Assembly (NCBI GenBank): GCA_025057155.1
Contig: JANWYD010000004.1
Span: forward strand, 1-64,000
Direction: 5' to 3'
Length of the DNA: 64,000 nucleotides
Origin: Chloroflexaceae bacterium
GTDB taxonomy: Bacteria > Chloroflexota > Chloroflexia > Chloroflexales > Chloroflexaceae
The notes beneath the pieces are model-generated. The model saw nothing but the letters and a program-made list of their open reading frames with translations. It did no database searches and had not been told where the DNA came from. The position numbers and the translations under genes were made by a program. Positions 1-8,129 of this stretch are shown here, piece after piece. How positions within the stretch are numbered: the first letter of the stretch is position 1; each line of letters opens with the position of its first letter.

Positions 1-595
1 CGTCGGACCATCTCGCAGCGCGCCAGAGACGGCCCTGCAACAGGGCCGTGACCTGCGGCGCAGCATCGCGTGTCGCCGGGACGTAGATGAGCTGGATTGC
101 ACTGCGGTCTGCAGACTGCACTCGCTGGCACTGCTCCCAATCGAACGTATCATCGAGCGTCGTAATCCAGCGCAGGTCTTCGTCAACCATGCCATCCAGC
201 GTGCCGTCATCGGTCCATGTCGCCTGCAGCCGCATCCGCGCCTTCAGCGGACCACCCGGCCCGGTAGCGGCCATGTGACGGAAGAATTCTGGAACTGCAT
301 CTCCCGTCCCTTCATCATCGGCTTCACCCAGCTCGGGAAATGAGAAGACAACCTCAATAATGAGGGTGGCGCCAGACGGAAGCTCCTGCGGGTCGGGAGG
401 CACATGGAAGTCCTGCTTGCGGACGCTGCGCTGGGCAGGGGTAACGCCAAAAAGCCGTGAAAGCGCCTGGAATGCGGCGGTCTTGCCGGAGCCATTCCCG
501 CCAACAAATGCAGTAACGCCCTTTTCCAGCTCGATCCTGACGCCACCAGGACCGAAACAGCGAAAGTTCTTTACAAAGATGCTTTCAATCTTCAT
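1..595 (-). CDS. OLD-family ATP-dependent endonuclease/AAA ATPase, 5' part
   Basis: The N-terminal 198 codons of an ABC/SMC-like ATPase; the gene runs off the left edge. Reading from the ATG at 595, the protein opens MKIESIFVKNFRCFG, the usual first strand of RecF/OLD ATPases. A Walker A loop GGNGSGKT follows at about residues 30-37. Further on is a segment LIYVPATRD, which fits the conserved 'YlPA.RD' stretch of OLD (overcoming lysogenization defect) nucleases. The C-terminal TOPRIM nuclease half would lie outside the window. OLD proteins act in DNA processing and sometimes in phage defence (for example Gabija GajA), but no partner gene is visible. The family assignment is fairly firm; the role is open. 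Confidence 0.75.
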   Translation of the reverse strand, partial: MKIESIFVKNFRCFGPGGVRIELEKGVTAFVGGNGSGKTAAFQALSRLFGVTPAQRSVRKQDFHVPPDPQELPSGATLIIEVVFSFPELGEADDEGTGDAVPEFFRHMAATGPGGPLKARMRLQATWTDDGTLDGMVDEDLRWITTLDDTFDWEQCQRVQSADRSAIQLIYVPATRDAAPQVTALLQGRLWRAARWSD

Positions 596-967
596 TGCCA
601 GCGCTTCCTCTACAATTTGTGTAGGCTCAACGCCAATAGTAAGCGGCGTTGATCGCCAAGCACAGACAGGACAAACTTTCAAGGCGGTTAGCGCTGCTTG
701 CTGACAGTCAATTGTTGCCAAGCCACTATAACCTCAACTTGCTATCACTGTTGAGATGTGAGTTCTTCGCTTTGGCAGTGCTCCAGATGCGCACAGAGAT
801 CGTTGTGAAAGTCGTGCGATCAATATGTCCGGGCGTTCCTTGGACGAATTCCTTTGCGCAGATTGTCGATCGTCGCAAAGGTGATCGTTGGAGGAACATA
901 GAGCGCCAGCCCCCTATTCCTCACGATAGTAGCATACACGTATTACGATCTCATCACTCTATAATAA

Positions 968-998
968 CGCCGCGGCAACCCTCAGGGTTGCCACGGCG
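968..998. repeat. Imperfect hairpin of the CAACCC/GGGTTG family
   Basis: Arms CGCCGCGGCAACCCT and AGGGTTGCCACGGCG pair with a single mismatch and leave almost no loop. It matches other palindromes in this window (for example 25335, 32971, 52069) in its CAACCC/GGGTTG core. It may act as a terminator or be a mobile REP-like unit. Confidence 0.6.
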
Positions 999-1231
999 TC
1001 TGCTATTAACCAGGACGGGCGTAGTGCGCGAGCATCGGCGCCGCCGCGCTGTGCGCCTTGCGGAAGAGGATTGACGTGAAGACGCAAAGACGCGAAGGTT
1101 GTGATGACACGGACTCGTACCGGCATTTGCGTCTCGGCGCCTTCGCGTCAGTCCGACGGCGCGCCTGCCGGCAGCGCCCCCGCTGCACGCGGCAAGCTCT
1201 CTGCTTTCACGCCCTCTGCTCCTTCGCGCCG

Positions 1232-1256
1232 TTGCGTCAACCTTTCTGAGAAATGC
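1232..1256 (+). repeat. Dispersed 25-bp repeat, copy 1
   Basis: A 25-base string from TTGCGTCAACC to GAGAAATGC recurs exactly at 44624-44648. In both places it is preceded by CTTCGCGCC plus one variable base, so the shared unit is at least 35 bp. No coding function is seen. Confidence 0.7.
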
Positions 1257-1363
1257 TCCGGCGTATTTGCTTGACGCGCAAGGTGGATACGCTATTCCAT
1301 CCGTTGTACGGCGGCGAGTTCCTCAAACTCATCGGCGCTCGCCTCAACTGCGACGTCCTGATG

Positions 1364-1582
1364 CTACAACTCGTATTCGCTCAAATCCATGTCATCATTC
1401 CACGAGATGCCATGGCCGCCAGGATCAACCCTGACCGCTTTGAAGAAGGCGTCGAACAACTGAAAGCGATCAAGATCGAGAAGTCACCGGCAATCGTATA
1501 TCTTCTGCACACCGTTGATAAAAGTTGCCAGTAAACGTTGCTCTGCTAAAGGCTTCACGGACTTGATGCGCGGTGTGTTCAT
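1364..1582 (-). pseudogene. DUF2442 protein gene interrupted by one in-frame stop
   Basis: From the ATG at 1582 the frame reads MNTPRIKSVKPLAEQRLL.TFINGVQKIYDCR, then meets TGA (1484-1486), and continues in the same frame with LLDLDRFQLFDAFFKAV, RVDPGGHGISWNDDMDLS and EYEL before TAG at 1364-1366. The joined 72-codon frame matches the small DUF2442 family, with its typical 'VkPl...L...F.nG', 'F..VrVDPGG' and 'WndDiDLs' stretches. These proteins often sit beside a DUF4160 partner in toxin-antitoxin-like pairs; no intact partner is visible. One base substitution explains the break, so this is either a recent pseudogene or a sequencing error. Nothing suggests stop readthrough. Confidence 0.7.
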
Positions 1583-1644
1583 CGTTTTACTCCAATCCGG
1601 GAAGGCGCGCATCATCGCCAGGTCCCATCGAGACGCTATATGCG

Positions 1645-1672
1645 GAAATCCAAAATCCATAATCCGAAATCC
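1645..1672 (+). repeat. AATCCAA heptad repeat, copy 1
   Basis: Tandem degenerate heptads (AAATCC, AAAATCC, ATAATCC, GAAATCC). The 25 bases to the left (catcatcgccaggtc, then cgagacgc and atatg) are shared with the copy at 31465, so the full element is longer than the heptads. Confidence 0.75.
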
Positions 1673-1777
1673 TCTGCTGCTCCCCCTTGCTCCGCGCTCT
1701 CTCGTCGCGCCACGCGCCGTGGTTCGGTGCGCCCGGCGAACGGCGGCGGCGCATTGGCATTGCGGTTCGACGTCCCG

Positions 1778-1946
1778 GTGGCGCGACGCGCGACGCGCGT
1801 GACCATGGGTGGCCTGCATCGGCGTATTCGGCGGCCTGGCCGGGTGGCGCGACGCGCGACGCGCGTGACCATGGGTGTCTCGGCCTCGGACGCGGCCCAC
1901 ACCCCCCGCGACGTGGCGCAACGCGCCACATGCGTGACCATGGGTG
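1778..1946 (+). repeat. Three 34-bp direct repeats with 32- and 35-bp gaps
   Basis: A 34-base unit beginning gtggcgcgacgcgcgacg and ending gtgaccatgggtg lies at 1778-1811 and 1844-1877 (identical) and, with several differences, at 1913-1946. The gaps are 32 and 35 bases and unrelated to each other. The layout looks like a minimal CRISPR array, but there are only three copies, the third is diverged, the period is unequal (66 and 69) and the unit is built from internal gcgacgc repetition. It is therefore listed as a repeat. Confidence 0.65.
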
Positions 1947-1999
1947 TCTGGCGTCCCGGTGGCCCGGCGGGCCGTCTCTACGTGCGGCGCGCGGGCGCA

Positions 2000-2028
2000 T
2001 TGACAAATTGGCCCGGATCGGGCATCCT
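2000..2028 (+). promoter_or_regulatory. Possible sigma-70 promoter for pheS
   Basis: A perfect -35 TTGACA (2000-2005) is followed after 17 bases by CATCCT, a weak -10. It lies about 115 bases ahead of the pheS start. The poor -10 keeps this tentative. Confidence 0.3.
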
Positions 2029-2141
2029 AACGTGCACATGGTTTCTGGAGGGGTTTGCAGAAATCGGATTCCCCCGTCCTCCTGACCGTGGGCGGGTGTG
2101 GTGCGCGGCGACGCCGCGTGATTCTCGCTGAGGAACGTGCG

Positions 2142-3188
2142 ATGACCCTGACCGACGAACTTTCCAGCCTGGAGCAGGAGGCGACCGCCGCTCTGGCCGC
2201 CGTGCGCGATCTCGCCGGTCTGGCCGAGTGGAAGAGCCGGTATATCGGCAAGACCGGGGCGCTTACCCGTCTCAGCCGCGGCCTCGGGGCCCTGCCCGCC
2301 GAGCAGCGCCCCGAGGCGGGCCGGCGCGTCAATGCGCTGCGGGAGCAACTCGAAGCCGCTTATGCCGCTGCCGAGGCCGAGCTCAAGCGCGCCGCCATCG
2401 CCAGCGAACTGGCCGCCGACCGAGTGGATGTCACCCTCCCCGGACGCCGGCCGGCCCTGGGGTATGCCCATCTGACCAACCAGGTGCTGGCCCAGGTGCA
2501 GGAGATCTTCAGTGAAATGGGCTTCCAGGTCTGGGAAAGCCCCGAGGTGGAGCTGGACGAGTTTAACTTCGGGCTGCTCAACTTCCCTGAGGATCATCCG
2601 GCCCGCGATATGCAGGACACCTTCTACGTAGAGATGCCTCCGGGCGCGCCGTCGGTGTTGCTGCGCACCCATACCTCCCCCGGCCAGATCCACGCCATGC
2701 GCCGCTACGCGCCCCAGCCATTGCGCGTGCTGCTCCCCGGCAAGGTCTACCGCAATGAACAGGTGACCGTGCGCTCCGAGATGATGTTCCACCAGTTCGA
2801 GTTTCTGGCGGTTGGCCGGCACGTCACCATGGCCGACCTCAAGGGCGCCCTGGTCTATTTCGCCGAGCGGATGTACGGGGTCGGCACGCAGGTGCGCCTG
2901 CGCCCGAGTTTTTTCCCCTTCACAGAGCCCAGCGCCGAAATGGACGTGAGTTGCTTCCTCTGCGATGGCAAAGGCTGCCGCGTCTGCAAGTACGCCGGCT
3001 GGCTGGAGATCGGCGGTTGTGGCATGGTGCATCCGGTGGTGCTGCGCAACGGCGGTTACGACCCCGCGCACTTCAGCGGCTTCGCGGGCGGTTTCGGTCC
3101 CGAACGGATCGCGATGCTCAAGTACGGCATTGATGATATTCGCGGCTTTTATTCGGGCGATGCCCGCTTCGTGGAGCAGTTCGGCTAG
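2142..3188 (+). CDS. pheS: Phenylalanine-tRNA ligase alpha subunit
   Basis: Cytoplasmic class II aminoacyl-tRNA synthetase alpha chain (348 aa, the usual length), which charges tRNA-Phe as part of an alpha2beta2 enzyme. The N-terminal ~85 residues are the coiled-coil tRNA-binding arm. The catalytic domain carries motif 2 around LLPGKVYRNEQVT, a FHQFEF stretch and the terminal motif 3 GGFGPERIAMLKYGI followed by DDIRGFYSGD. An ATG at 2142 with GAGG about 10 bases upstream is preferred over earlier in-frame starts, which would add low-complexity sequence. A CFLCDGKGCRVC stretch near residue 270 resembles the Cys-rich insert common in this subfamily. pheT is not adjacent. The next gene starts one base after the stop, so the two are probably co-transcribed. 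Confidence 0.97.
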   Translation: MTLTDELSSLEQEATAALAAVRDLAGLAEWKSRYIGKTGALTRLSRGLGALPAEQRPEAGRRVNALREQLEAAYAAAEAELKRAAIASELAADRVDVTLPGRRPALGYAHLTNQVLAQVQEIFSEMGFQVWESPEVELDEFNFGLLNFPEDHPARDMQDTFYVEMPPGAPSVLLRTHTSPGQIHAMRRYAPQPLRVLLPGKVYRNEQVTVRSEMMFHQFEFLAVGRHVTMADLKGALVYFAERMYGVGTQVRLRPSFFPFTEPSAEMDVSCFLCDGKGCRVCKYAGWLEIGGCGMVHPVVLRNGGYDPAHFSGFAGGFGPERIAMLKYGIDDIRGFYSGDARFVEQFG

Positions 3189-3189
3189 C

Positions 3190-5106
3190 GTGCCGCTGGC
3201 GATCGCCGGGCGGCATGCCGGCCTCGCGCTGATCCTGGTCGCCTTTCTGGTCCTCCACGCGCTCTACAACTGGGCCGTGCCCCTTGGCGAGGGCCCTGAT
3301 GAGCCGGGCCACGTTGCCTATGTGTTATTTCTGGCGACAGAGCGACGCCTGCCCGTGCAGCGTGCCGCTCCCCAGGCGCCCGATGTGCCCGGCGAGGGGC
3401 ATCAGCCGCCCCTGGCCTACCTGATGGCCGTTCCCGCGCTGGCCTGGTTGCCCGCCGACCAGCGGCAGATCCGGCTCACCGCCAATCCTCGCTTCCTCTG
3501 GACCGGCGGTGATGAACCGGGGGCCTTTATGCGCGGCAGTTGGGAACGCTGGCCGTGGACGGGTCTGAGCCTGGGGTGGCACATCGCTCGCGCCGTGTCG
3601 GGCGTGTGGGGCGCGGTGGTGGTGCTCTGCACCTACCTGGCGGCGCGGCGCCTGGCGCCCGCGGAACCGCTCCTGGCCCTCATGGCGGCCTCCCTGGTGG
3701 CCTTTAATCCGCAGTTTCTCTTCATTAGCGCCCTGGTGTCCAACGATGCGCTGCTGGCCGCCCTCGGCGCCACCCTCCTCTGGTGGTGCCTGACGCCCCC
3801 GTCGTCCGTCGCTGCGCAACGCTGGGCAGTGGGCGCGGGGGCGCTGTTTGGCCTGGCGTTGCTCACCAAGCAGAGCGCACTGCTCTTCGGGCCGCTGCTG
3901 CTCTGGGGGGCCTGGCGCGCGGCCGAGAGGCGGGCCGGCCGGTTCGTGGTCCTCACATTGCTCTGGGGGGGCGTGGCCCTGCTCATCGCCGGCTGGTGGT
4001 TCGGGCGCAACGCGCTGCTCTACGGCGATCCCTTCGCTCTGGCCTCCTTCCGGGCCGAGTTCGCCGGTCAGCCCTTCGCCTGGCGCGACCCTCTGGCCTG
4101 GAGTGGGGCCCTGCGCCAGCTTGCCGCCTCGTTCTGGGCCCGTTTCGGGTGGATGAGCCTGCGCCCCCCGGACTGGACGCTCTGGCTCTACGCGGCGCTG
4201 TGTGTTCTGGCGGTGGCAGGCTGGCTGCTCAGGCTGGCGCGGGGCGCGCCCGACCCTGCCTGGAGCGGGCCGCTCCTTGCCCTGGTGATGGCCGGCGTCT
4301 GGACGCTGGCTTTCGCCCTCGCCGCCGGTCTGGTCGCCTGGCAGGGGCGTATGCTCTTCCCGGCGCTGGCCGCCACGGGCGTGCTGCTGGCCGCCGGGCT
4401 GGCCGCGCCGTCGCAGCCAACCGTCCCGGAAGCGGCGCAGCCGCTATCGGGAATGTTCGCAAATGCCGGGCGCGCTCCGTTCGTGGCATTACGCGCTGCC
4501 ACAACCGTCCTCCTCGTATCAATGCTGTTCCTGCTGGCCGCGGCGATGCCCCTGGCGGTGATCCGGCCCGCCTACCCCTGGACGGCCCTGGCGCCGCGGG
4601 AGGCCCTGGCTGAACTGGGCGCGCCGGTCGAGGCGCGCTTTGCCGCAGCGTGGGAGCGAGGGGTGGTGCTGCGTGGATGGCGTCTGGACACTCCGGCGCG
4701 CCCCGGCCAACCTCTGGCGGTAACCCTGACCTGGAACAGCCTGGAACCGATCCCGCGCAACTGGATGGTCTTCGTGCACCTGGTGGATGGCGCCGGGACG
4801 ATTGTCGCCAAGAGCGACAGCGCGCCACGAGGCGGCGCGCTGCCGTTTCCCCTGTGGACGCCGGGCGACTGGGTGCGTGACACCCACGCCCTGCCGTTGC
4901 CCGCGGAGCTGCCTCCGGGACGCTACCGGCTCCGGGTGGGCCTCTTCAGCCCTGAACACAACGGCCAGCGCCAGCCGGTCTGGTTCGCCGACGGGCGCGA
5001 GGGCGGCGATTATGCCGAGGTGGGCGTGGTTGAAGTGACTAATTCGATTTCGGATTTTGGATTTTGGATTGTGGATTGCGGTATATGGCGTCCTGAAGGG
5101 AGTTGA
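3190..5106 (+). CDS. Multi-pass membrane glycosyltransferase (PMT/ArnT-like or DUF2142-like)
   Basis: A 638-residue integral membrane protein, started by GTG immediately after the pheS stop. The first segment is a TM helix, followed by GEGPDEPGHVAYV; this resembles the first-loop acidic motif (DE/EDE) of GT-C enzymes and DUF2142 proteins, which use polyprenyl-phosphate sugars outside the membrane. About ten further hydrophobic helices follow to about residue 440. The C-terminal ~170 residues form a soluble beta-rich domain (VFVHLVDGAGTIVAKSDS, RVGLFSPEHNG) seen in related Chloroflexota proteins. The last ~20 residues (ISDFGFWIVDCG...) are translated from an AATCCAA heptad repeat, so the present C-terminus was probably set by insertion of the repeat at the old stop. 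Substrate unknown. Confidence 0.75.
   Translation: MPLAIAGRHAGLALILVAFLVLHALYNWAVPLGEGPDEPGHVAYVLFLATERRLPVQRAAPQAPDVPGEGHQPPLAYLMAVPALAWLPADQRQIRLTANPRFLWTGGDEPGAFMRGSWERWPWTGLSLGWHIARAVSGVWGAVVVLCTYLAARRLAPAEPLLALMAASLVAFNPQFLFISALVSNDALLAALGATLLWWCLTPPSSVAAQRWAVGAGALFGLALLTKQSALLFGPLLLWGAWRAAERRAGRFVVLTLLWGGVALLIAGWWFGRNALLYGDPFALASFRAEFAGQPFAWRDPLAWSGALRQLAASFWARFGWMSLRPPDWTLWLYAALCVLAVAGWLLRLARGAPDPAWSGPLLALVMAGVWTLAFALAAGLVAWQGRMLFPALAATGVLLAAGLAAPSQPTVPEAAQPLSGMFANAGRAPFVALRAATTVLLVSMLFLLAAAMPLAVIRPAYPWTALAPREALAELGAPVEARFAAAWERGVVLRGWRLDTPARPGQPLAVTLTWNSLEPIPRNWMVFVHLVDGAGTIVAKSDSAPRGGALPFPLWTPGDWVRDTHALPLPAELPPGRYRLRVGLFSPEHNGQRQPVWFADGREGGDYAEVGVVEVTNSISDFGFWIVDCGIWRPEGS
5047..5080 (-). 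repeat. AATCCAA heptad repeat, copy 2, inside a gene's 3' end
   Basis: The minus strand reads CCGCAATCC, ACAATCC, AAAATCC, AAAATCC, GAAATCG, preceded by gacgccatat, as in the copies at 1645 and 31465. The repeat is translated as the tail of the membrane glycosyltransferase. Confidence 0.8.
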
Positions 5107-5134
5107 AGCGGACTTCGGGTTTTCGATTATAGCC

Positions 5135-5884
5135 CTACGCTTCCCGCAGGGGGCGCTGCGCCACGACAATCATACGAGGGGAGTCGATGGTGAGGGCGTG
5201 CAACTGGGTGCTCCCGTACCAGGCCGTCGGAGTCAGGCCGGCGGCGCGGAGCATGGCGGCAAGCTCGGTAGCGGTGTAGATGCGGATGCGGTGGAACCGT
5301 TCCTGCTCCTCGCCATCGGGGGTGCGCCAGCGGTCGAGGGAGGTCAGCAGGCCGCGGATCGGGTCAAAGTGATGACGGCGCCAGATGATGGCGCCGTCTT
5401 CGAGTTCGTACCAATCGGTCTCCTGGAAGCTACGCACGACCCGGTCGCGGTGCGCCAGTTCCATAACCAGGCGCCCGCCGGGCTTGAGGGCGCGGGCGAT
5501 GCCGGTCAGAACGGTCTGATTGTCTTCCTCGGCGTCGAAGTAGCCAAAGGCGGTAAACATATTGATCGCGGCGTCGAAACAGGCCACGTAAGGCAGAGCG
5601 CGCATATCGGCGGCGACAAACTCGACTTCCTCGATCCGCTCCGCCGCCGCCGCAGCGCGGGCCAGAGCCAGCAGCGGCTCCGAGATGTCCACCCCCACTA
5701 CGTGGAAGCCGGCCCTGGCAAGGGCCAGGCTGTGCCGCCCGCTGCCGCAGGCGACATCGAGGATGTCGGCAGGCGGCTCGGGCAGCAGATCGCGGAGCAT
5801 CAACACCTCGGCGACTGTCTCCTCTGGTTCGATATGGTAGCGACGAGGGTAGGTCTCGTCGAAATAGGCGCGCCACCATTCCAT
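5135..5884 (-). CDS. Class I SAM-dependent methyltransferase
   Basis: A 249-residue cytosolic methyltransferase. SAM-binding motif I is ILDVACGSGRHSLALARAG at about residues 45-63, with the acidic post-I residue in VVGVDIS and a later LKPGGRLVMELAH (post-III region). This is the Methyltransf_25/11 fold; the substrate cannot be told. The start at 5884 (MEWWRAYFDETYPRRYH) is preferred to an alternative 13 codons earlier, because that extension would run through a 16-bp parS site (5888-5903). The gene converges with the membrane glycosyltransferase on the left; the MutL-like gene lies upstream on the same strand. The N-terminus resembles other small-molecule methylases of Chloroflexota. Confidence 0.8.
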   Translation of the reverse strand: MEWWRAYFDETYPRRYHIEPEETVAEVLMLRDLLPEPPADILDVACGSGRHSLALARAGFHVVGVDISEPLLALARAAAAAERIEEVEFVAADMRALPYVACFDAAINMFTAFGYFDAEEDNQTVLTGIARALKPGGRLVMELAHRDRVVRSFQETDWYELEDGAIIWRRHHFDPIRGLLTSLDRWRTPDGEEQERFHRIRIYTATELAAMLRAAGLTPTAWYGSTQLHALTIDSPRMIVVAQRPLREA

Positions 5885-5887
5885 ACA

Positions 5888-5903
5888 TGTTCCACGTGAA
5901 ACA
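5888..5903. promoter_or_regulatory. parS centromere-like site (ParB binding)
   Basis: TGTTCCACGTGAAACA is an exact match to the bacterial chromosomal parS consensus TGTTNCACGTGAAACA. It lies just before the start codon of the methyltransferase. ParB spreads from such sites to organise and segregate the origin region. A 16-bp exact match is not expected by chance in a 64-kb window. No parA or parB gene is in the window. Confidence 0.88.
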
Positions 5904-5916
5904 GCTATCCGTTCAG

Positions 5917-5949
5917 GTTGCAAGGCAACTCTCAGCGTTGCCCTGCAAC
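5917..5949. terminator. Hairpin downstream of the MutL-like gene
   Basis: Thirteen-base arms GTTGCAAGGCAAC and GTTGCCCTGCAAC pair with one mismatch around a 7-base loop, about 45 bases past the end of the MutL-like gene and next to parS. The core relates to the CAACCC/GGGTTG family. No T-tract follows, so it is a weak terminator candidate. Confidence 0.45.
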
Positions 5950-5991
5950 TCCATCGGCGCCGGAAGCGAAAAGCCGGAAAAACCAGGTCCC

Positions 5992-8091
5992 CTACTTCCG
6001 CCCGAACCAGCGGCCCTTCTTCGGCGGCTCTATCGTCTTTCGCAGCGCCTCCAGATCGTCCTCGGCTGGCAGGGGATTGGAAGGTGGCCGGGCCGTTCCG
6101 CCCGGCTCTGCGGGCAGTGCATCGAGCGCGATACGCTGCCCGCCGGTCGCGCCAGCGGCCACTTCGCTGGTTCCGGCGAGCGGTGCATTCAGCGCCAGCC
6201 CTTCGCCGACGAGGGCCAGGGCCAGCGAGCCGTTGGTCGCCGATGCCGATTCAACCGATCGGGGTGCGCCCATGGCATCCAGACCATCTCCTCGCTCGAC
6301 CCCTAGCGCCGCGAGCCATTCCCAGAGGCGGGCGCGCCGGATCGCGGCATCCTCGGGCAGGTGCAGGGGCCTCCCGCGCGCGTCAATCACCAGACCCAGC
6401 AGACTGCCGGCGATATCGCCGCCTTCGGACGAAACCGTTTCACCTGGCGCCGCCAGACCAACTCGCACTGCCGGCCCGGGCCGCACCGTCAATTGTCCGA
6501 AGTGCTTCGGAGGCAGCGGTAGCCGGGCGATATCGCCGTGACGCACCACCAGGCGCTGGGTAGCGCCGCCGACAGTGGTCAGTTCCACCTCGGCTGCCGG
6601 GGCGCCGACGGTTCCTTCACCCAGCAGCACCAGCACTGCCGCGAGGGGGGTGTTGCGCAGCAGATCGCGATCAATCAGCGAAACCGCTGCCGCGGGACTC
6701 AGCCCGGCCAACGCTGCGCTGGCCGGAACCAATCCCAGAGCGTCCAGATAGACATCTATCACAGGATGATCGTGCGCGCCGTCAGGTTCCAGGCCATCAA
6801 GCAGCGTCAGCAGGGCCAGCCCCGGCTCAGGCGCGTGGATCATGCTCCCGCCCGTAGCTATCAGCCAGTCATAGTCAGCGGAGCGAATCTCGTCCAGCAG
6901 CGTGTCGCGGGCCAGCCGCAGCGCCTCGCGAAGCAGCGCGTGCTCGATGTACCGGTCCTCGCGAGTGGAGGGCAGCACCTGCGGGCGGAGAGCGCGATTG
7001 AGCAGCCGGTCGGTCAGCGTCTCGGTCGTAATCGGGAACGGCAGCCAGCGCGCGATAGATTCAACTCCGCGCTGCGCCAGCAGTTCGGTCAACCCGTACC
7101 CGACGCCCGCTGTGCCAAGGATTGCCGGGTGAAAGCGCCCCGGCGCGGCGTACAGCATGGCGCTGGAGCTGGCGCCAATATCTACGGTCAGCACCCGCCG
7201 TCCCGTCCGCTCGGCCAGAAAGCGGGTCAGCAACCCCTCTGCCTCGCAGACCGTGCGCGTCGGCGCGGCGGAGATGCGCCGCAGATCGGACCAGCCGGGC
7301 AGCCGCGGCAGGATCATATTCTCGTAGAGGCGCGCCAGTTCCTGGCGCGCGGGATCGAGCCGTTCGTGATCGAGGGCGGGGCGCAGGTTGTCAACCACGA
7401 AGATCTCGGCTCGATCGGAGAGCGCTGCAATCACCTGCTCGCGGACGGCGCTATTGCCGGCATAGATCACCGGGTGGGCCGTCATCGGTCGCCCCTGCGG
7501 GCCTGGCTGATCAATCCTCGCTCGGAGCGCCGTTAGCCCCGCCAGATGGGCCAGCCGCCTCACGGCATCGCTGGCGCCGGCTTCAAGTCCCCCTGCGATC
7601 AGCACCGCATCAGGCTGCAGACGCAGCAATTCCTCCACCTGGCGCTCGGCCCGGGATCGATCGTCTGGTTTCTGAACCATCCTGCCTTGCGCGTCATCGA
7701 GGGTCACGATCTGGCGCACGGCAGTGTAGGTCGCGCGGCTGGCGCGAAGGGCGCTACGGCCCGAGAACGCGCTGGAAATCGCCATAACGACCAGCGTCAA
7801 CGGACCGGCGGCGCTGGTCACTGCTATAACGTGGTTAACGCCGTTGCCTTCACTGTTCTGAGGCATAATAAGTTGACCTTCGCGCAGCAACTGGCGCCCG
7901 GTCATCTCCGAAATCCGCTTTACGGCCTCCAGCACGCCGTAAAGCACATTCTGGTAGGGTGGTTCGGCGCTGCTGATCGCTTCCGCGCGCCCAACCATAC
8001 GGCTTTCGCCGTCTACCTCATCAACCAGGGTTACGCGGGTGATCAGGCTGCCGATTTCGGCCACCAGCACCGCCCCCAGGTCGTCTGTCAT
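5992..8091 (-). CDS. MutL/GlmL-family ASKHA ATPase-like protein
   Basis: A 699-residue protein of the GlmL/MutL family (unrelated to the mismatch-repair MutL), named for the protein beside glutamate mutase and thought to be an activator of cobalamin mutases. It has the actin/Hsp70-type nucleotide fold: an N-terminal VAEIGSLITRVTLVDEV strand pair, LIAGGLEAGASD near residue 160, VDIGASSSAMLY near residue 345 and WLIATGGSMIHAP near residue 430 correspond to the phosphate and adenosine loops. The ATG at 8091 is chosen because GGAGG sits six bases upstream; 14 earlier codons lack a site. It is the last gene of a five-gene minus-strand cluster with membrane proteins and a WLR-repeat protein. No mutase is nearby, so its partner may be this cluster. 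Confidence 0.75.
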   Translation of the reverse strand: MTDDLGAVLVAEIGSLITRVTLVDEVDGESRMVGRAEAISSAEPPYQNVLYGVLEAVKRISEMTGRQLLREGQLIMPQNSEGNGVNHVIAVTSAAGPLTLVVMAISSAFSGRSALRASRATYTAVRQIVTLDDAQGRMVQKPDDRSRAERQVEELLRLQPDAVLIAGGLEAGASDAVRRLAHLAGLTALRARIDQPGPQGRPMTAHPVIYAGNSAVREQVIAALSDRAEIFVVDNLRPALDHERLDPARQELARLYENMILPRLPGWSDLRRISAAPTRTVCEAEGLLTRFLAERTGRRVLTVDIGASSSAMLYAAPGRFHPAILGTAGVGYGLTELLAQRGVESIARWLPFPITTETLTDRLLNRALRPQVLPSTREDRYIEHALLREALRLARDTLLDEIRSADYDWLIATGGSMIHAPEPGLALLTLLDGLEPDGAHDHPVIDVYLDALGLVPASAALAGLSPAAAVSLIDRDLLRNTPLAAVLVLLGEGTVGAPAAEVELTTVGGATQRLVVRHGDIARLPLPPKHFGQLTVRPGPAVRVGLAAPGETVSSEGGDIAGSLLGLVIDARGRPLHLPEDAAIRRARLWEWLAALGVERGDGLDAMGAPRSVESASATNGSLALALVGEGLALNAPLAGTSEVAAGATGGQRIALDALPAEPGGTARPPSNPLPAEDDLEALRKTIEPPKKGRWFGRK

Positions 8092-8129
8092 GCCAACCTC
8101 CGCCGCATCCGGAACGGCTCTCATGTGCT

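Larger units (their letters stand above)
596..1363. other. Gene-poor stretch upstream of the OLD ATPase
   Basis: About 770 bases with no convincing gene on either strand. It holds one CAACCC/GGGTTG hairpin (968-998) and several 'gacgcaaagacgcgaag'-type fragments between 1075 and 1256. The short open frames here lack ribosome sites and protein-like composition. Confidence 0.5.

Noticed and set aside
1484-1486. In-frame TGA in the DUF2442 gene as a selenocysteine codon
   Set aside because: The family has no conserved Cys at this position and no SECIS-like hairpin follows; a point mutation is simpler.
1253-1534. 93-codon plus-strand open frame overlapping the DUF2442 relic
   Set aside because: Antisense to a recognisable DUF2442 frame; no ribosome site or family pattern.
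1587-3071. 494-codon minus-strand frame across pheS
   Set aside because: It is antisense to a clear pheS, has His/Gly/Gln-rich composition typical of a shadow frame in high-GC DNA, and no motif.
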